A DNA stretch of 46,289 bases, taken from contig CAZXJI010000023.1 of NCBI GenBank assembly GCA_964640955.1, positions 1 to 46,289 on the forward strand, written 5' to 3'. This document shows, piece after piece, positions 17,587 to 26,911 of the stretch. The notes below the pieces were generated by a model that was not told the origin of the DNA, did no database searches, and was given only the letters and a program-made list of their open reading frames with translations. This DNA is from CAXXOK01 sp964640955. GTDB lineage: Bacteria > Bacillota > Clostridia > Christensenellales > Aristaeellaceae. A program made the translations under genes and the position numbers. The number at the start of each line of letters is the position of its first letter. Within the stretch, counting starts at the first letter, position 1.

Positions 17587-17639
17587 GCGGCGGTTTCGCC
17601 GCCGAATGCGCAGTGTAAACGGACGCGAATAAGAAGAGC

Positions 17640-17669
17640 AACGATCCGCCCCCATGGGGGCGGATCGTT
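17640..17669. terminator. Bidirectional terminator hairpin
   Basis: A 14-bp perfect stem (17640-17653 with 17656-17669) between the convergent GH43 and GH127 genes. U-rich but imperfect tails follow on both strands (TCTCATTT on +, TCTTCTTATT on -). A smaller GGCGGC/GCCGCC hairpin precedes it right after the GH43 stop. Confidence 0.75.
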
Positions 17670-17746
17670 CTCATTTGATAAAAAAAGCAGCCATCGCGTA
17701 TCCGCAAGTCGGGCGACACCGGCGGGCCCGGACTTTCAGCACCGGA

Positions 17747-19699
17747 TTACGCGCGAATCCACACCAGCATCTCGCCGGGCGTGCGGTTCCCCCAGCAGGC
17801 GTAAGGCACGGCCGTAAGCGCAACGGGCGTCTCCTTCGCCTGGTAAGGGGCGTACAGCGCGGTGCGGTCGTCTTCCCGGCGCATGCCGGAAAGGCGCAGC
17901 CCCCGCCCACGGCAGGGTAGGCCGTACAGCTGTATCTCGGACACGGCCGCCTCGGGCAGCACGCGCAGGGCGGAGAGGTTTTCGCCGTTGTCGGCCTGCT
18001 CGAAACAATAGACCACCGGGCCGCGGGTCAGGCACACGCGGCCCGCGTCGGCGCGCACCTTCGGGTTGGCCTGCAGGAACACGGGGGACATATCCAGCGT
18101 CACCTGCAGGGTATCGCCGTCGTGCCAGGCGCGCTTTACTGCCCAGTAACCCTTTGCAAGCGCGGCTTCCACGGGCGCGCCGTTCAACCGCAGGGCGGCC
18201 CGGCGGCACCAGTTCGGCCTGCGCACGTACAGCGTCCACTCGGCTTCGCCTTCCGGGTGGACACGGAAGGTCACAACGCCGTCGTCAGGATAATCGCCGT
18301 CCACCTCCAGCCGCACGGGCACGCCGCCCGCGTTCAGCTCCGCCTCGCAGCCGACGAACAGATGGACGTATATCCCGTCCTCCGCGGTCGAAAACATGTA
18401 CCGTCCCAGCGAGGTCAGCGTCCTGGCAAGGTTGGGCGGGCAGCACGCGCAGGCGAACCAGCGCTGCCGCACGGGCTTGATGTGCGTGACGATCGGGGAT
18501 CGCAGCTGCCGCTCCGGCCAGACCTCCATGGGATTGGCGTAGTAATAGTGCTTGCCGTCCCGCTGTATGGAGGCCGGCAGCGCGTTGTACAAAAGGCGCT
18601 CGACGACGTCGAAGTAGCCGGAATCGGGATCGGACTGGAACATGGCGCGGGCGAAGAAAACCAGCGCGACGGACGCGCAGGTTTCGGCGTATACCGTATC
18701 GTTGGGCAGGTCGTAATCGAAGGTGAACGCTTCGCCGACCGCTGTGGAACCCACGCCGCCGGTCACATACAGCTGCGCGTTCACCACATCGTCCCACAGG
18801 GTACGGCAGGCGGCAAGCAGCGCCTCGTCCCCCGTGCGGGCCGCGACCTCCGCCATGCCGGCGTACAGGTACAGCGCGCGCACCGCGTGACCGGTCGCCT
18901 TTTTCTGCTCCCGCACGGGCAGGTGGAACTGGTTGTATTCCCGGTAGTCCACGTCGCCGTATGCGGGGTTGGGGCGTTCGTCCACGCAATGCGTCCAGAT
19001 ATTGAAACGGCCGTTGCGCTCCCATTCCTCGTCGAAATAGCAGGGCTTTTTACCGCGCTCGTCGATGAAGTACTGCGCCAGTTTGAGGTACTTTCCCTCC
19101 CCCGTCGCGTCGTACAGGCGCGTAAGCGCCAGCTCGATCACCTCGTGGCCCGGATAACCGTGCAGCTTGCCCGGCTCCGTACCGAACACCGAGTCGATAT
19201 GGTCCGCAAACGCACGCACGACGCTAAGCAGAGCGGTCTTGCCCGTCGCCTGGTAGTAGGCGACTCCCGCCTCGATCAAATGCCCCGCGCAGTACAGTTC
19301 ATGTCCGTGCAGGAGGTTTTTCCAGCGGTTCTGCGGCTCCTTGACGATATAGTAGGTATCCACGTAACCGTCGGGCCGCTGCGCCGCGGCGATCAGCCGA
19401 ACGGCCTCGTCCACCTTTTTTTCCAGTTCGGCGTCCGGGGTGAGCTGCAGGCTGTAGCTGGCCGCCTCGATCCACTTGGCCAGGTCGCTGTCCTGGAACA
19501 CCATGCCGTAGAATTCCCCTTCTTCCAGCCCCGCGGCGATGCGAAAGTTGCGCATAACGTGGCTGGGTTCCGCGTCCTGAACGCGGTCGTTGAGGACTTC
19601 CCACTGGTAAGGGATCACCGTTTCACGGATCAGGCGGATCATGTCGTCCCAGTACGGGTCATGGATACGGACGTTCTTCAAGTCGACGGACCTTAGCAT
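17747..19699 (-). CDS. GH127 beta-L-arabinofuranosidase
   Basis: A 650-residue cytoplasmic enzyme releasing beta-L-arabinofuranose, as on hydroxyproline-rich plant glycoproteins. An N-terminal (alpha/alpha)6 barrel is followed by beta-sandwich domains. Glu339 and Cys341 (AETCAS) and Cys419/Cys420 (CACCPPN) match the zinc-thiolate site of characterised HypBA1 (Glu338, Cys340, Cys417, Cys418). The start at 19699 has AAGGAAG about 11 bases upstream; an alternative TTG seven codons earlier would overlap that site. It ends the operon with the LplB/YtcP-type importer. A second GH127 begins at the right edge. Confidence 0.93.
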   Translation of the reverse strand: MLRSVDLKNVRIHDPYWDDMIRLIRETVIPYQWEVLNDRVQDAEPSHVMRNFRIAAGLEEGEFYGMVFQDSDLAKWIEAASYSLQLTPDAELEKKVDEAVRLIAAAQRPDGYVDTYYIVKEPQNRWKNLLHGHELYCAGHLIEAGVAYYQATGKTALLSVVRAFADHIDSVFGTEPGKLHGYPGHEVIELALTRLYDATGEGKYLKLAQYFIDERGKKPCYFDEEWERNGRFNIWTHCVDERPNPAYGDVDYREYNQFHLPVREQKKATGHAVRALYLYAGMAEVAARTGDEALLAACRTLWDDVVNAQLYVTGGVGSTAVGEAFTFDYDLPNDTVYAETCASVALVFFARAMFQSDPDSGYFDVVERLLYNALPASIQRDGKHYYYANPMEVWPERQLRSPIVTHIKPVRQRWFACACCPPNLARTLTSLGRYMFSTAEDGIYVHLFVGCEAELNAGGVPVRLEVDGDYPDDGVVTFRVHPEGEAEWTLYVRRPNWCRRAALRLNGAPVEAALAKGYWAVKRAWHDGDTLQVTLDMSPVFLQANPKVRADAGRVCLTRGPVVYCFEQADNGENLSALRVLPEAAVSEIQLYGLPCRGRGLRLSGMRREDDRTALYAPYQAKETPVALTAVPYACWGNRTPGEMLVWIRA

Positions 19700-19812
19700 A
19701 GCGCACCATTCTTCCTTCAATCAATAGATTCTATAAACAGCGTAACGGTTTGCGGGCGCACGCCGAAAACGCCTGTCCTCAGTCGGGCCGGATGCGAGCG
19801 GGCGGTGTGACC

Positions 19813-20724
19813 TCAGCCTTTGACGGCGCCGATCATCACGCCCTGGATGAAATATTTCTGGAAAAACGGGTAGATGACCGTGATGGGCAAAACCGTGATG
19901 ACGATGTTGGTAAACTTGAGCTCCTCGTAGAGCACCGTTTTGGCGTTGCCGGTCGCCGCCTGCTGCGTGGCGGCCGTCGTATTGGCTACCAGAATATCGC
20001 GCAGGTAGAGCTGTACGGGCTTCAGCGCACGGTCCTGCAGGTAGATCATGGGGTTGAAGTATTCGTTCCAGTGCTGCACCGCGTAGTAGATAATCAGCAA
20101 CGCGATGATGGGCTTGGCGACGGGTAAGATGATGCGGAACAGGATGCGGAAGTCGTTGGCGCCGTCCAGCTTGCCCGATTCGGCCAGCTCGTAGGGGATC
20201 GTCTCCATGTACGCGCGGGTGATGATCAGGTTGTACGCGCTGATCAGCGTCGGGATGATCAGCGCCCAGCGGGTGTTGTACAGGCCGGTCTTGCACACGA
20301 CGATGTACGTGGGGATGATACCGCCGGACACGAACATGGTAATGACCACAAACAGCGAAAGCTGCTTGCGCAGGCAGAAGGTTTTAATGGACAGGGCATA
20401 GCCCGCCAGAAGCGTGAAGAACACGTTGAGCGTCGTGCCCACGACCGTGTACCACACGGTGTTCATATAGGCGACGAACACTTCGCTTTCCTGCAAAAGC
20501 TCGTGGTAGGCGACCAGCGTCGGCTTGATGGGCCACAGCCACACGTTGCGCCTAAGCACCTCGGAAGGATCGCTGAAGGAATTGACGATGACGTAGAAAA
20601 ACGGATACACCGTCACCAGCGCCGCCAGAATGATGAAAAAGTAGATGATCACGCCGCTGAGCAACCGGTTGTTGGTGCGCAGCCGTCCATAACGGCGGCG
20701 CTGCAGGCGGATGTCGTTGTTCAT
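19813..20724 (-). CDS. ABC sugar permease, YtcP/LplC type
   Basis: A 303-residue membrane permease with the family's N-terminal LVTVYPFFYVIVNSFSDP segment, EAA loop ESGKLDGANDFRILFRIILP and the usual ending PFFQKYFIQGVMIGAVKG. Proteins of this subclass work with LplB-type permeases and large binding proteins to import complex oligosaccharides. It starts 13 bp after the upstream permease gene, with GGGGGGA before the ATG. The GH127 gene follows after 113 bp in which I see no distinct element. Confidence 0.94.
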   Translation of the reverse strand: MNNDIRLQRRRYGRLRTNNRLLSGVIIYFFIILAALVTVYPFFYVIVNSFSDPSEVLRRNVWLWPIKPTLVAYHELLQESEVFVAYMNTVWYTVVGTTLNVFFTLLAGYALSIKTFCLRKQLSLFVVITMFVSGGIIPTYIVVCKTGLYNTRWALIIPTLISAYNLIITRAYMETIPYELAESGKLDGANDFRILFRIILPVAKPIIALLIIYYAVQHWNEYFNPMIYLQDRALKPVQLYLRDILVANTTAATQQAATGNAKTVLYEELKFTNIVITVLPITVIYPFFQKYFIQGVMIGAVKG

Positions 20725-20737
20725 GCAATATCCCCCC

Positions 20738-21682
20738 TTAAAAGATTGCCGTGTCGGTCAGCCGGCGGGACAGGTAATTGGCGCCCAGCACCAGCACGAG
20801 GCTCAGCAGGCTGTTGAACAGTCCGATGGCGGTGCCGTAGCTGAAATCCGCGTTGAGCAGACCCACGCGGTATACGTAGGTGGATATCACGTCCGCCGTT
20901 TCGTAGGTCGCCTCGTTGTACATCAGGATGATCTTTTCAAAACCGACGCTCATCAGCCAGCCGATGCGCAGGATCAGCAGGGTGAAGATCGTCGGGGCAA
21001 TGCTGGGTAAGGTGATGTTGAATACTTTACGCCAGCGCCCCGCGCCGTCCACGATGGCGGCCTCGTATATCTGCGGGTCGATGGCCGAAATGGCTGAAAA
21101 ATAGATGATGGAATCCCAGCCGAAGTTCTGCCATATGCCGGAAAACACATACAGCCACAAAAAGCAGCTCGCGGTGGAGAAAAACGGGATGGCTTCGCCA
21201 CCCATGTTGACGATGAGCTTGTTGACCACGCCGCTGGTGGAGGAGAAGAAAATGCGCATCATGCCGACCACGACGACCACGGAAATGAAGTGCGGCAGGT
21301 ACGAGCAGGTCTGTACCACGCGCTTGACGCGCATGCTGCGAACCTCGTTGAGCAGCAGCGCGAAGGCGATGGGCACCGGCCAGCCCAAAATCAGATCCGT
21401 AAAGCTGATGACGAACGTATTGCGGATCACGCGGCCACAGTAGGGGCTGGAAAAGAACTTTTCAAAGTTATCCAGTCCGATCCAGGTGCTGTGGAATATG
21501 CCCTTGCGGATGCTGTAATTCTCAAACGCGATCAGATTCCAGACCATCGGCAGGTAATTGTAGATCAGCAGGATCAGCACCATGGGCAGCACCATGAGCA
21601 ACAGGTACTTATCCCGCACCAGGTCCTTGGCAAAGCTGCGTTTGCGGGGCAGGATCGGAGCGGAGACCGTTTTATTGACCAT
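20738..21682 (-). CDS. ABC sugar permease, LplB/YteP type
   Basis: A 314-residue membrane permease. Residues around 20-100 read like LplB proteins (LLLMVLPMVLILLIYNYLP), and the EAA loop is EAAIVDGAGRWRKVFNITLP. AAAGGAACG precedes the start. It is the partner of the YtcP-type permease downstream. A large hairpin with a U-rich tail separates it from the binding-protein gene. Confidence 0.94.
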   Translation of the reverse strand: MVNKTVSAPILPRKRSFAKDLVRDKYLLLMVLPMVLILLIYNYLPMVWNLIAFENYSIRKGIFHSTWIGLDNFEKFFSSPYCGRVIRNTFVISFTDLILGWPVPIAFALLLNEVRSMRVKRVVQTCSYLPHFISVVVVVGMMRIFFSSTSGVVNKLIVNMGGEAIPFFSTASCFLWLYVFSGIWQNFGWDSIIYFSAISAIDPQIYEAAIVDGAGRWRKVFNITLPSIAPTIFTLLILRIGWLMSVGFEKIILMYNEATYETADVISTYVYRVGLLNADFSYGTAIGLFNSLLSLVLVLGANYLSRRLTDTAIF

Positions 21683-21713
21683 GATCCCTTACGTTCCTTT
21701 CTTGGAAAATCAA

Positions 21714-21752
21714 AACGGCCGTCCGGCGCACGGCGCGCCGGACGCGGCCGTT
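21714..21752 (-). terminator. Attenuator-like hairpin between binding protein and permease
   Basis: Two stacked stems (21721-21729 with 21735-21743; 21714-21720 with 21746-21752) with a 2-nt bulge. On the minus strand TTTTGATTTTCC follows, so this one has a real U-rich tail and may terminate most transcripts after the binding-protein gene. Confidence 0.7.
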
Positions 21753-21819
21753 CCGTGTTTCGCCGAAGGCTACGGCCCCGCCGAAGCGGAGGCCGCAGCC
21801 TTGCCGGAAACCCGGTTGT

Positions 21820-23418
21820 TTAGAACTGCGTGTAACGATCCCACCAGGCCTGACGCACGGTGAGGATCTGGTCCAGACCCATGTCGTAGCAGGTGGCCAC
21901 GTAGCTGTCCCAGTCGTCCAGCGACTTGGTGCCGGTAATGAAGCCGATGGTGCTTTCCTTGATATAGGTCTCCAGATCGTTGTAGTAACGGCTGTAGATC
22001 TCGTTTTCCTCGTCGGTGCCCATCAGCACGGGTACCTGGTCACGCAGGTAGTCCTTGAACTCGGCCTCGGCCTGTTCGGGGTAGGAACCCTTGAACATCG
22101 CCAGGAAGGCTTCGCCGTTTTCGTAGCCCACGAAGTTGGGCCAGCCGCCCAGCGCACGCATCTCGCTGATGGCGCCCTTTTCGCTCTTGGTGATGGTGTC
22201 GCGGAAGACCTTTTCGCCGTTGACCACGTCGTAGGTCACGCCTTCAAGGCCCCAGTACCGCAGGTCTTCGCTCTCCTGCGAACCCCACACGTAATCCATC
22301 CAGCGCACCGCCAGCTCGGGATCCTTGCAGTCCGCGGTGATCGCGAAGTAGCCCCAGTAGCCGTTGGAACGCTTGTCCAGCTTCTTGTCCGCTTCGGCGA
22401 CGGACGTGCCGTCGTAGTAGCCGGCGTTGTCCAGAAGCGGGATGTAAACGTATTTGGCGTTGTTGTCCAGGTCGTAGGCAAGGCCCTGGTTGGTCATCAC
22501 GTTGTCCAGCGCCAGCAGGGTCTGGCCGCCCAGACGGTTCTGGGAGAGCAGATCGTTATAGCCGCTGTTGTCCGCCTCGGTGTAGAGCAGGCCCTCGTTG
22601 TACCAGTCGTGCAGCATGGTGTAAAGGTTCTTCATGCGGGCGTCCACCAGATCCAGGTGTACCTGGCCCTCGTCGTCGACCGACCACATGTCGGTGCCGT
22701 AGGTCATGCCGAAGCAGCCCTTGAGGCAGTACAGGCCGAACATCTGGTTATTTTGGTAGCCCAGGGGCACCTCGTCGTTGGGGTCGCCGTTGCCGTTGGC
22801 GTCCTCGTTTTTGAAGGCGAGCAGCACATCGTGGTACTCTTCAAGCGTCGTGGGCATGCTCAGCCCAAGCCGATCCAGCCAATCCTGCCGGATGTCGACC
22901 CAGTTGATCATGATGTCGTTGGTGCCGATTTCCGCGTAGGGCAGCGCGTACACGTTGCCGTCGGGCGCCGTGGAAATGGCCTGGATGTACGGATTCTCAA
23001 AACGCTTGAGAATGTTGGGGGTGGTTTCCTCGTTGATGTAGTCGCTCATGTTGATAAACAGGCCCTCGTCGGCGTACTTGGTCACCGCGCCGGTCACGAC
23101 CGGAACGCGCATGATGTCGGCCAGGTTCATGCCGGCGGCCAGGCGGGTCTGCGCGACGGTGTCGTAATCGTCGGAGGAGATGCACTCCCAGTCGATTTTA
23201 ACGCCGGTGATTTCCTCCAGTACGTTTTCGAGCAGCAGGCCGTCTTCGCTGTCGTAGTAGGCGGCGGAGTCCCAGTTCTGATAGGTCATCATCGACAGCT
23301 CCTGCGTGCCGTCGCCGATGATGTTGGTTTTGTAGCCATACTCCTCGGCAATCCCCATCGGCAGGGCGAGCGCCAGGCAGAGCAGCGCTACAAGCACAGC
23401 GACCAGTGACTTTTTCAT
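21820..23418 (-). CDS. Extracellular oligosaccharide-binding protein, LplA/YtcQ type
   Basis: A 532-residue substrate-binding protein of the large class paired with LplB/YtcP permeases. The signal peptide (about 1-24) ends LPMGIA before EEYGYK, with no lipobox cysteine. The mature part has the class features, including a DANGNGDPNDEVPLGY loop that resembles a calcium-binding DxNxDG site. I set the start at 23418, behind GGGAG; the longer frame to 23517 lacks the MKK signal start. It is the first gene of the GH127 operon and divergent from the AraC gene. Confidence 0.94.
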   Translation of the reverse strand: MKKSLVAVLVALLCLALALPMGIAEEYGYKTNIIGDGTQELSMMTYQNWDSAAYYDSEDGLLLENVLEEITGVKIDWECISSDDYDTVAQTRLAAGMNLADIMRVPVVTGAVTKYADEGLFINMSDYINEETTPNILKRFENPYIQAISTAPDGNVYALPYAEIGTNDIMINWVDIRQDWLDRLGLSMPTTLEEYHDVLLAFKNEDANGNGDPNDEVPLGYQNNQMFGLYCLKGCFGMTYGTDMWSVDDEGQVHLDLVDARMKNLYTMLHDWYNEGLLYTEADNSGYNDLLSQNRLGGQTLLALDNVMTNQGLAYDLDNNAKYVYIPLLDNAGYYDGTSVAEADKKLDKRSNGYWGYFAITADCKDPELAVRWMDYVWGSQESEDLRYWGLEGVTYDVVNGEKVFRDTITKSEKGAISEMRALGGWPNFVGYENGEAFLAMFKGSYPEQAEAEFKDYLRDQVPVLMGTDEENEIYSRYYNDLETYIKESTIGFITGTKSLDDWDSYVATCYDMGLDQILTVRQAWWDRYTQF

Positions 23419-23743
23419 GTGGTGATTCTCCCTTTCTATCCTATTTGCGGCTTCAGCCGCCGGGAAACGGAATGAGGTGTGCGAAATTTCGTGAAATGGT
23501 GGATTATTCTCATGCATGTCGATACCCGAGAATGCACGCGCCGGAAAAGCTCCCCCGTCGCGGAGGCCGCCTCCTTTCCCCCGGTTGACACTTTTTAGCG
23601 AAAATACTACCCAATATGCACAAATTATAACGATGATTCATCATAAACTGTGACAATTCTCTCTCCTCTTGACGATAAGATTTTATCATACTATAATATT
23701 CTCAGACAACAGATAATACTAATGAAAGGTGCATATTTCACAT
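23419..23743. promoter_or_regulatory. Divergent control region between binding-protein and AraC genes
   Basis: This 325-bp AT-richer spacer contains a + promoter (TTGACG 23669-23674, 17 bp, TATAAT 23692-23697) for the AraC gene. On the minus strand a TATAAT (23629-23624) is preceded by TTGTCA (23656-23651), but with a 21-bp spacer, so this pairing is weak. GATGATTCATC (23632-23642) is a perfect odd palindrome between them and could be an operator. GATAA/TTATC repeats (23674-23687) lie within the + promoter. Confidence 0.6.
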
Positions 23744-24628
23744 ATGTTATTCCTGAAAGCCTCCAACAAGCACTCGCTCCGCTACATCCTTTCCGGGAAT
23801 CTGGTCAACGGGGACAGCTTCGTGCATACGTCCCGCTGCCTGGATTATTTCGTGCTGCTGGTGGGGCTGGAGGGCACACTGTACATATCGCAGGACAACG
23901 AGCAGTTTACGCTCAACCCGGGGCAGATCATGCTACTGCCGCCCGGCCACCACCATTCGGGCTACCGCGAGTCCGAAGGGATGCTCTCCTATTTCTGGTA
24001 CCATTTTTACGCCCCGGACGATTTTCAGCTGCTGGACGAGGCCGGGGTTTCGGAATACCTGCGCAACCTCAATATGAGCGGCGTGCAGCGGGACATCTAC
24101 CTGCTGCCCGAGCACGGCTCCTTTACCAACTTAAGCCGCATCACCCTGGAATGTCGTCAGGTGATGGATTTTGCCCTGCAAAACCCCTATTCGTCTTCCA
24201 TCGTCGATTACGCGCTGAGCCTGCTGGCCATGGACCTGACCCAGGAATGCCTGAAACAGAACGAGCAGCAAAGCAAGCTGAACAATTCCTACTGCCGCAT
24301 GGTAGACATTCAGGAATACGTGCGCAGCAATTACCTGACCACCCTTTCCGTACCCAAGCTGGCGGAAATCTTCGGCTACAATCCCAATTACCTCTCCACC
24401 GTCTATAAAAAGGAAACCGGCGCGTCGCTGGTGCATTTCATCAACCAGACGCGCATCGCCGCGGCCAAAACGCTGCTGTTGGACACGCACGATTCCATTA
24501 CCTCCATCGCCTCGCAGGTGGGTTACAGCGATTCCAAATACTTCATCCGCATCTTCCGGCAGTTCGAGGGCACGACGCCGGTCATGTTCAGAAACGTCTA
24601 TTTCCGCAAGCACATCAACCGCAGTTAG
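23744..24628 (+). CDS. AraC-family transcriptional regulator
   Basis: A 294-residue regulator. The N-terminal cupin-type sensor domain (about residues 15-160) includes LNPGQIMLLPPGHHHSGY. The C-terminal AraC domain has the two helix-turn-helices LSVPKLAEIFGYNPNYLST and SITSIASQVGYSDSKYFIR. I use the ATG at 23744 with AAAGG 14 bases upstream; a GTG at 23729 is possible but has no ribosome site. It is divergent from the GH127 operon and co-directional with two propeller genes that have their own promoter, so it probably activates one or both in response to a sugar. Confidence 0.92.
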   Translation: MLFLKASNKHSLRYILSGNLVNGDSFVHTSRCLDYFVLLVGLEGTLYISQDNEQFTLNPGQIMLLPPGHHHSGYRESEGMLSYFWYHFYAPDDFQLLDEAGVSEYLRNLNMSGVQRDIYLLPEHGSFTNLSRITLECRQVMDFALQNPYSSSIVDYALSLLAMDLTQECLKQNEQQSKLNNSYCRMVDIQEYVRSNYLTTLSVPKLAEIFGYNPNYLSTVYKKETGASLVHFINQTRIAAAKTLLLDTHDSITSIASQVGYSDSKYFIRIFRQFEGTTPVMFRNVYFRKHINRS

Positions 24629-24697
24629 TCCTTTCCCGGCGTGCCGGCGCGCCTGTCCAAGTTCGATTATTTGTGGAATACATCCGTATTTTATCGG

Positions 24698-24727
24698 TTG
24701 ACGATCCTTTTGTCCGCTTTCTATAAT
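24698..24727 (+). promoter_or_regulatory. Predicted promoter of propeller genes A and B
   Basis: TTGACG at 24698-24703, 18-bp spacer, TATAAT at 24722-24727, 56 bp upstream of the first propeller start. Its boxes are identical to those of the AraC promoter at 23669-23697. Confidence 0.65.
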
Positions 24728-24782
24728 CTAACCAGCGTATGATATTTTCCGCTTTCCGCAGGACACAGAAAGGGGTTTTTCC

Positions 24783-25793
24783 ATGAGCCTTTGCTACAAA
24801 TTCAAGCCGCGCGGGTCGACCGCCGGCTGGGGGGCTCCCCGCGGTCCGCTGTTTCCCAAGGGGTTTCGCGCCTGCCAGGACGCCTTCGTCCTCAAGGAGG
24901 ACGGGCGCTACCGGATGTGGTTCTCCTGGGGCGACGCGCGGCTGATCGCCCACAGCGAAAGCGCGGACGGCGTCACGTGGGAATACCCCACGGTCGTGCT
25001 GCCCGCGCTGACCGGCTCCCCCTGGGAGGGGCACGAGGTGTGCCGCCCCTGCGTGATGAAAAAGGACGGCAAATACCGCATGTGGTACACGGGGAAAATG
25101 TACCCCACCGAGTTTACCGCCGCCGCCAGCTGCATCGGCTATGCCGAAAGCGACGACGGGCTTACCTGGCAGCGCAGGGCCGAGCCGGTGCTGCGCCCGC
25201 AGGAGGCCTGGGAGGGCCGCGGCGCAACCTACGCCCACGTGCAATGGGACGAGGCGGAGCAGCTCTACAAAATGTGGTACTCCGCCGGGGAGATCCGCGA
25301 GGCCGACGCCATCGGCTACGCTACCAGCAGGGACGGCGTTTCCTGGCGCAAGTTCGGGCAGAACCCGATATTCGCCCACCGGGACGGGCGCTACTTCGAG
25401 GTATCCAAGGTGGAAGGCGCCTGCATCGTTAGGCAGGACAGCTGGTATTACCTGTTTTACATGGGCGTGGACGGCGACGGCATTACCGGTATCGGGCTGG
25501 CCCGATCCAAAGACGGCGTGACCGGCTGGGAACGCCATCCTTCCAACCCCGTGTACGCCGGGACCGACGGCGCGTGGGATTGGCTGGGCGCGCGCGGCCC
25601 CAGCGTGATGGTGGACGGCGATACGGTCAAAATGTGGTATACGGGCCTCAACCGCCTGGGGCGCTCCATTTGGATGCTCGAGCATCCCGGCGCCGGACTC
25701 GCCTTCGATACCGCCGCCCCGGACGAGCGGGGCAACGGCGAGTGCCACGGCGAGCCCAATTACCGCGTCAACACCTGCATCGCGCGCTTTTAA
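24783..25793 (+). CDS. Propeller A: GH43/GH32/GH130-like uncharacterised protein
   Basis: A 336-residue cytoplasmic protein, first of six paralogues here. It has about five repeats of the form DGxYxMWYS followed by IGYAxSxDGxxW, a five-bladed beta-propeller pattern seen in the GH43/GH32/GH117/GH130 group, with Asp-box-like S-x-D-G-x-x-W turns. The N-terminus carries PRGxxAGW, shared by the set. Asp33 (CQDAFVL) lies where the group usually has its first catalytic Asp. EADAIGYATS is invariant among copies. I infer a glycosidase or phosphorylase; substrate unknown. AAAGGGG precedes the start. Propeller B follows 14 bp later. Confidence 0.9.
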   Translation: MSLCYKFKPRGSTAGWGAPRGPLFPKGFRACQDAFVLKEDGRYRMWFSWGDARLIAHSESADGVTWEYPTVVLPALTGSPWEGHEVCRPCVMKKDGKYRMWYTGKMYPTEFTAAASCIGYAESDDGLTWQRRAEPVLRPQEAWEGRGATYAHVQWDEAEQLYKMWYSAGEIREADAIGYATSRDGVSWRKFGQNPIFAHRDGRYFEVSKVEGACIVRQDSWYYLFYMGVDGDGITGIGLARSKDGVTGWERHPSNPVYAGTDGAWDWLGARGPSVMVDGDTVKMWYTGLNRLGRSIWMLEHPGAGLAFDTAAPDERGNGECHGEPNYRVNTCIARF

Positions 25794-25807
25794 GGGGGGA
25801 CGGAAGA

Positions 25808-26827
25808 ATGAGCTTTAACGGATACAAACCCATTCCCTGCGGGTTCGCCGCCGGATGGGAGAAATACGGCGACAAGCCCCTTATCGGCGGCGCGATGGGC
25901 ACGGTGTTCGACTGCTACGTGATCGTCGAGGACGGGCTGTACAAAATGTGGTACTCCTGGCGGCCGACCAACACCATCGTCTATGCCACCAGCAAAGACG
26001 GCGTGCACTGGTCGCTGCCCCGCGTGGTGCTGACGTGGAACCCGGACTCCGACTGGGAAACCAACGACGTCAGCCGCCCGTCGCTGATCAAAAAGGACGG
26101 CCTTTACCACCTGTGGTACACCGGCCACGTGTGGGGCGAGCGCCGCTGCATTAGCAGCATCGGCTACGCCACCAGCGAGGACGGCATCCATTGGGCCAAG
26201 CGCGACCGCCCCGTGCTCGTCGCGGACCAGCCCTGGGAGCGGGAATCCCTGTGGTGCTCCCACGTGATCTGGGACGAGGAGGAGAACACCTATAAAATGT
26301 GGTATTCCGGCGGCGCAACCTGGATGGCCGAGGCCGACGCCATCGGCTACGCCACTAGCCCGGACGGCATTACGTGGCACAAGCACCCCGGCAACCCGGT
26401 CTTCACGCCCGACCGCAATATCCACTGGGAAATGTATAAGGTGTCCGCCAACTACGTTTGGAAGCACGACGGTTGGTACTACATGACGTACCTGGGCAGC
26501 GATTCGGACATGCGCGCCGCCAACGGCATGGCCCGCTCCCGCGACGGCATCACCGGCTGGCAGCGCCACCCCGACAACCCCACCTTCGGCGCGGAGGAGG
26601 GGGCGTGGGACTGCGCGGGCAACTGCAAAGCCACGGTCATCGATACCGGCGACGGCTACATGGCCTGGTACAACGGCTTTAACAACACGCTGGAAGAGAT
26701 GGGTCTGGCGATCCACAGGGGGTACGATTTCGGCTTCCCGCCCGAGGGTGAGATGCGCCCAAACGTGCGCGGAGATTATCCCTGCACGCCGCCCATCAAC
26801 AAGACCCCGCTGGAACGGGACGAATAA
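25808..26827 (+). CDS. Propeller B: GH43/GH32/GH130-like uncharacterised protein
   Basis: A 339-residue paralogue of propeller A, co-transcribed. Asp35 (VFDCYVI) is the candidate first-blade Asp. Blade 2 keeps SRPSLIKKDGLYHLWYTG, blade 3 EADAIGYATSPDGITW and blade 4 HWEMYKV with ARSRDGITGW. It ends with a copy-specific PPINKTPLERDE tail. Within the set its first blade (YSWRPTNTIVYATSKDGVHW) is closest to that of copy F (FSWRPTRSIAYCQSTDGVHW) on the opposite strand, so the two arms probably arose from one array. No signal peptide. The start at 25808 follows AAGGGGGGA. Confidence 0.9.
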   Translation: MSFNGYKPIPCGFAAGWEKYGDKPLIGGAMGTVFDCYVIVEDGLYKMWYSWRPTNTIVYATSKDGVHWSLPRVVLTWNPDSDWETNDVSRPSLIKKDGLYHLWYTGHVWGERRCISSIGYATSEDGIHWAKRDRPVLVADQPWERESLWCSHVIWDEEENTYKMWYSGGATWMAEADAIGYATSPDGITWHKHPGNPVFTPDRNIHWEMYKVSANYVWKHDGWYYMTYLGSDSDMRAANGMARSRDGITGWQRHPDNPTFGAEEGAWDCAGNCKATVIDTGDGYMAWYNGFNNTLEEMGLAIHRGYDFGFPPEGEMRPNVRGDYPCTPPINKTPLERDE

Positions 26828-26853
26828 GGTTTTCTCAACCGGACACCAGAAGA

Positions 26854-26879
26854 CCCGTCCGCCGGCAACGGCGGACGGG
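26854..26879. terminator. Bidirectional hairpin between convergent propeller operons
   Basis: An 11-bp perfect GC-rich stem closed by a GCAA (GNRA) tetraloop, between the stops of propellers B (+) and C (-). T tracts on either side are weak. Confidence 0.65.
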
Positions 26880-26911
26880 CCTTGAGTTAAGAGCCCACTT
26901 TTTTGACAGGC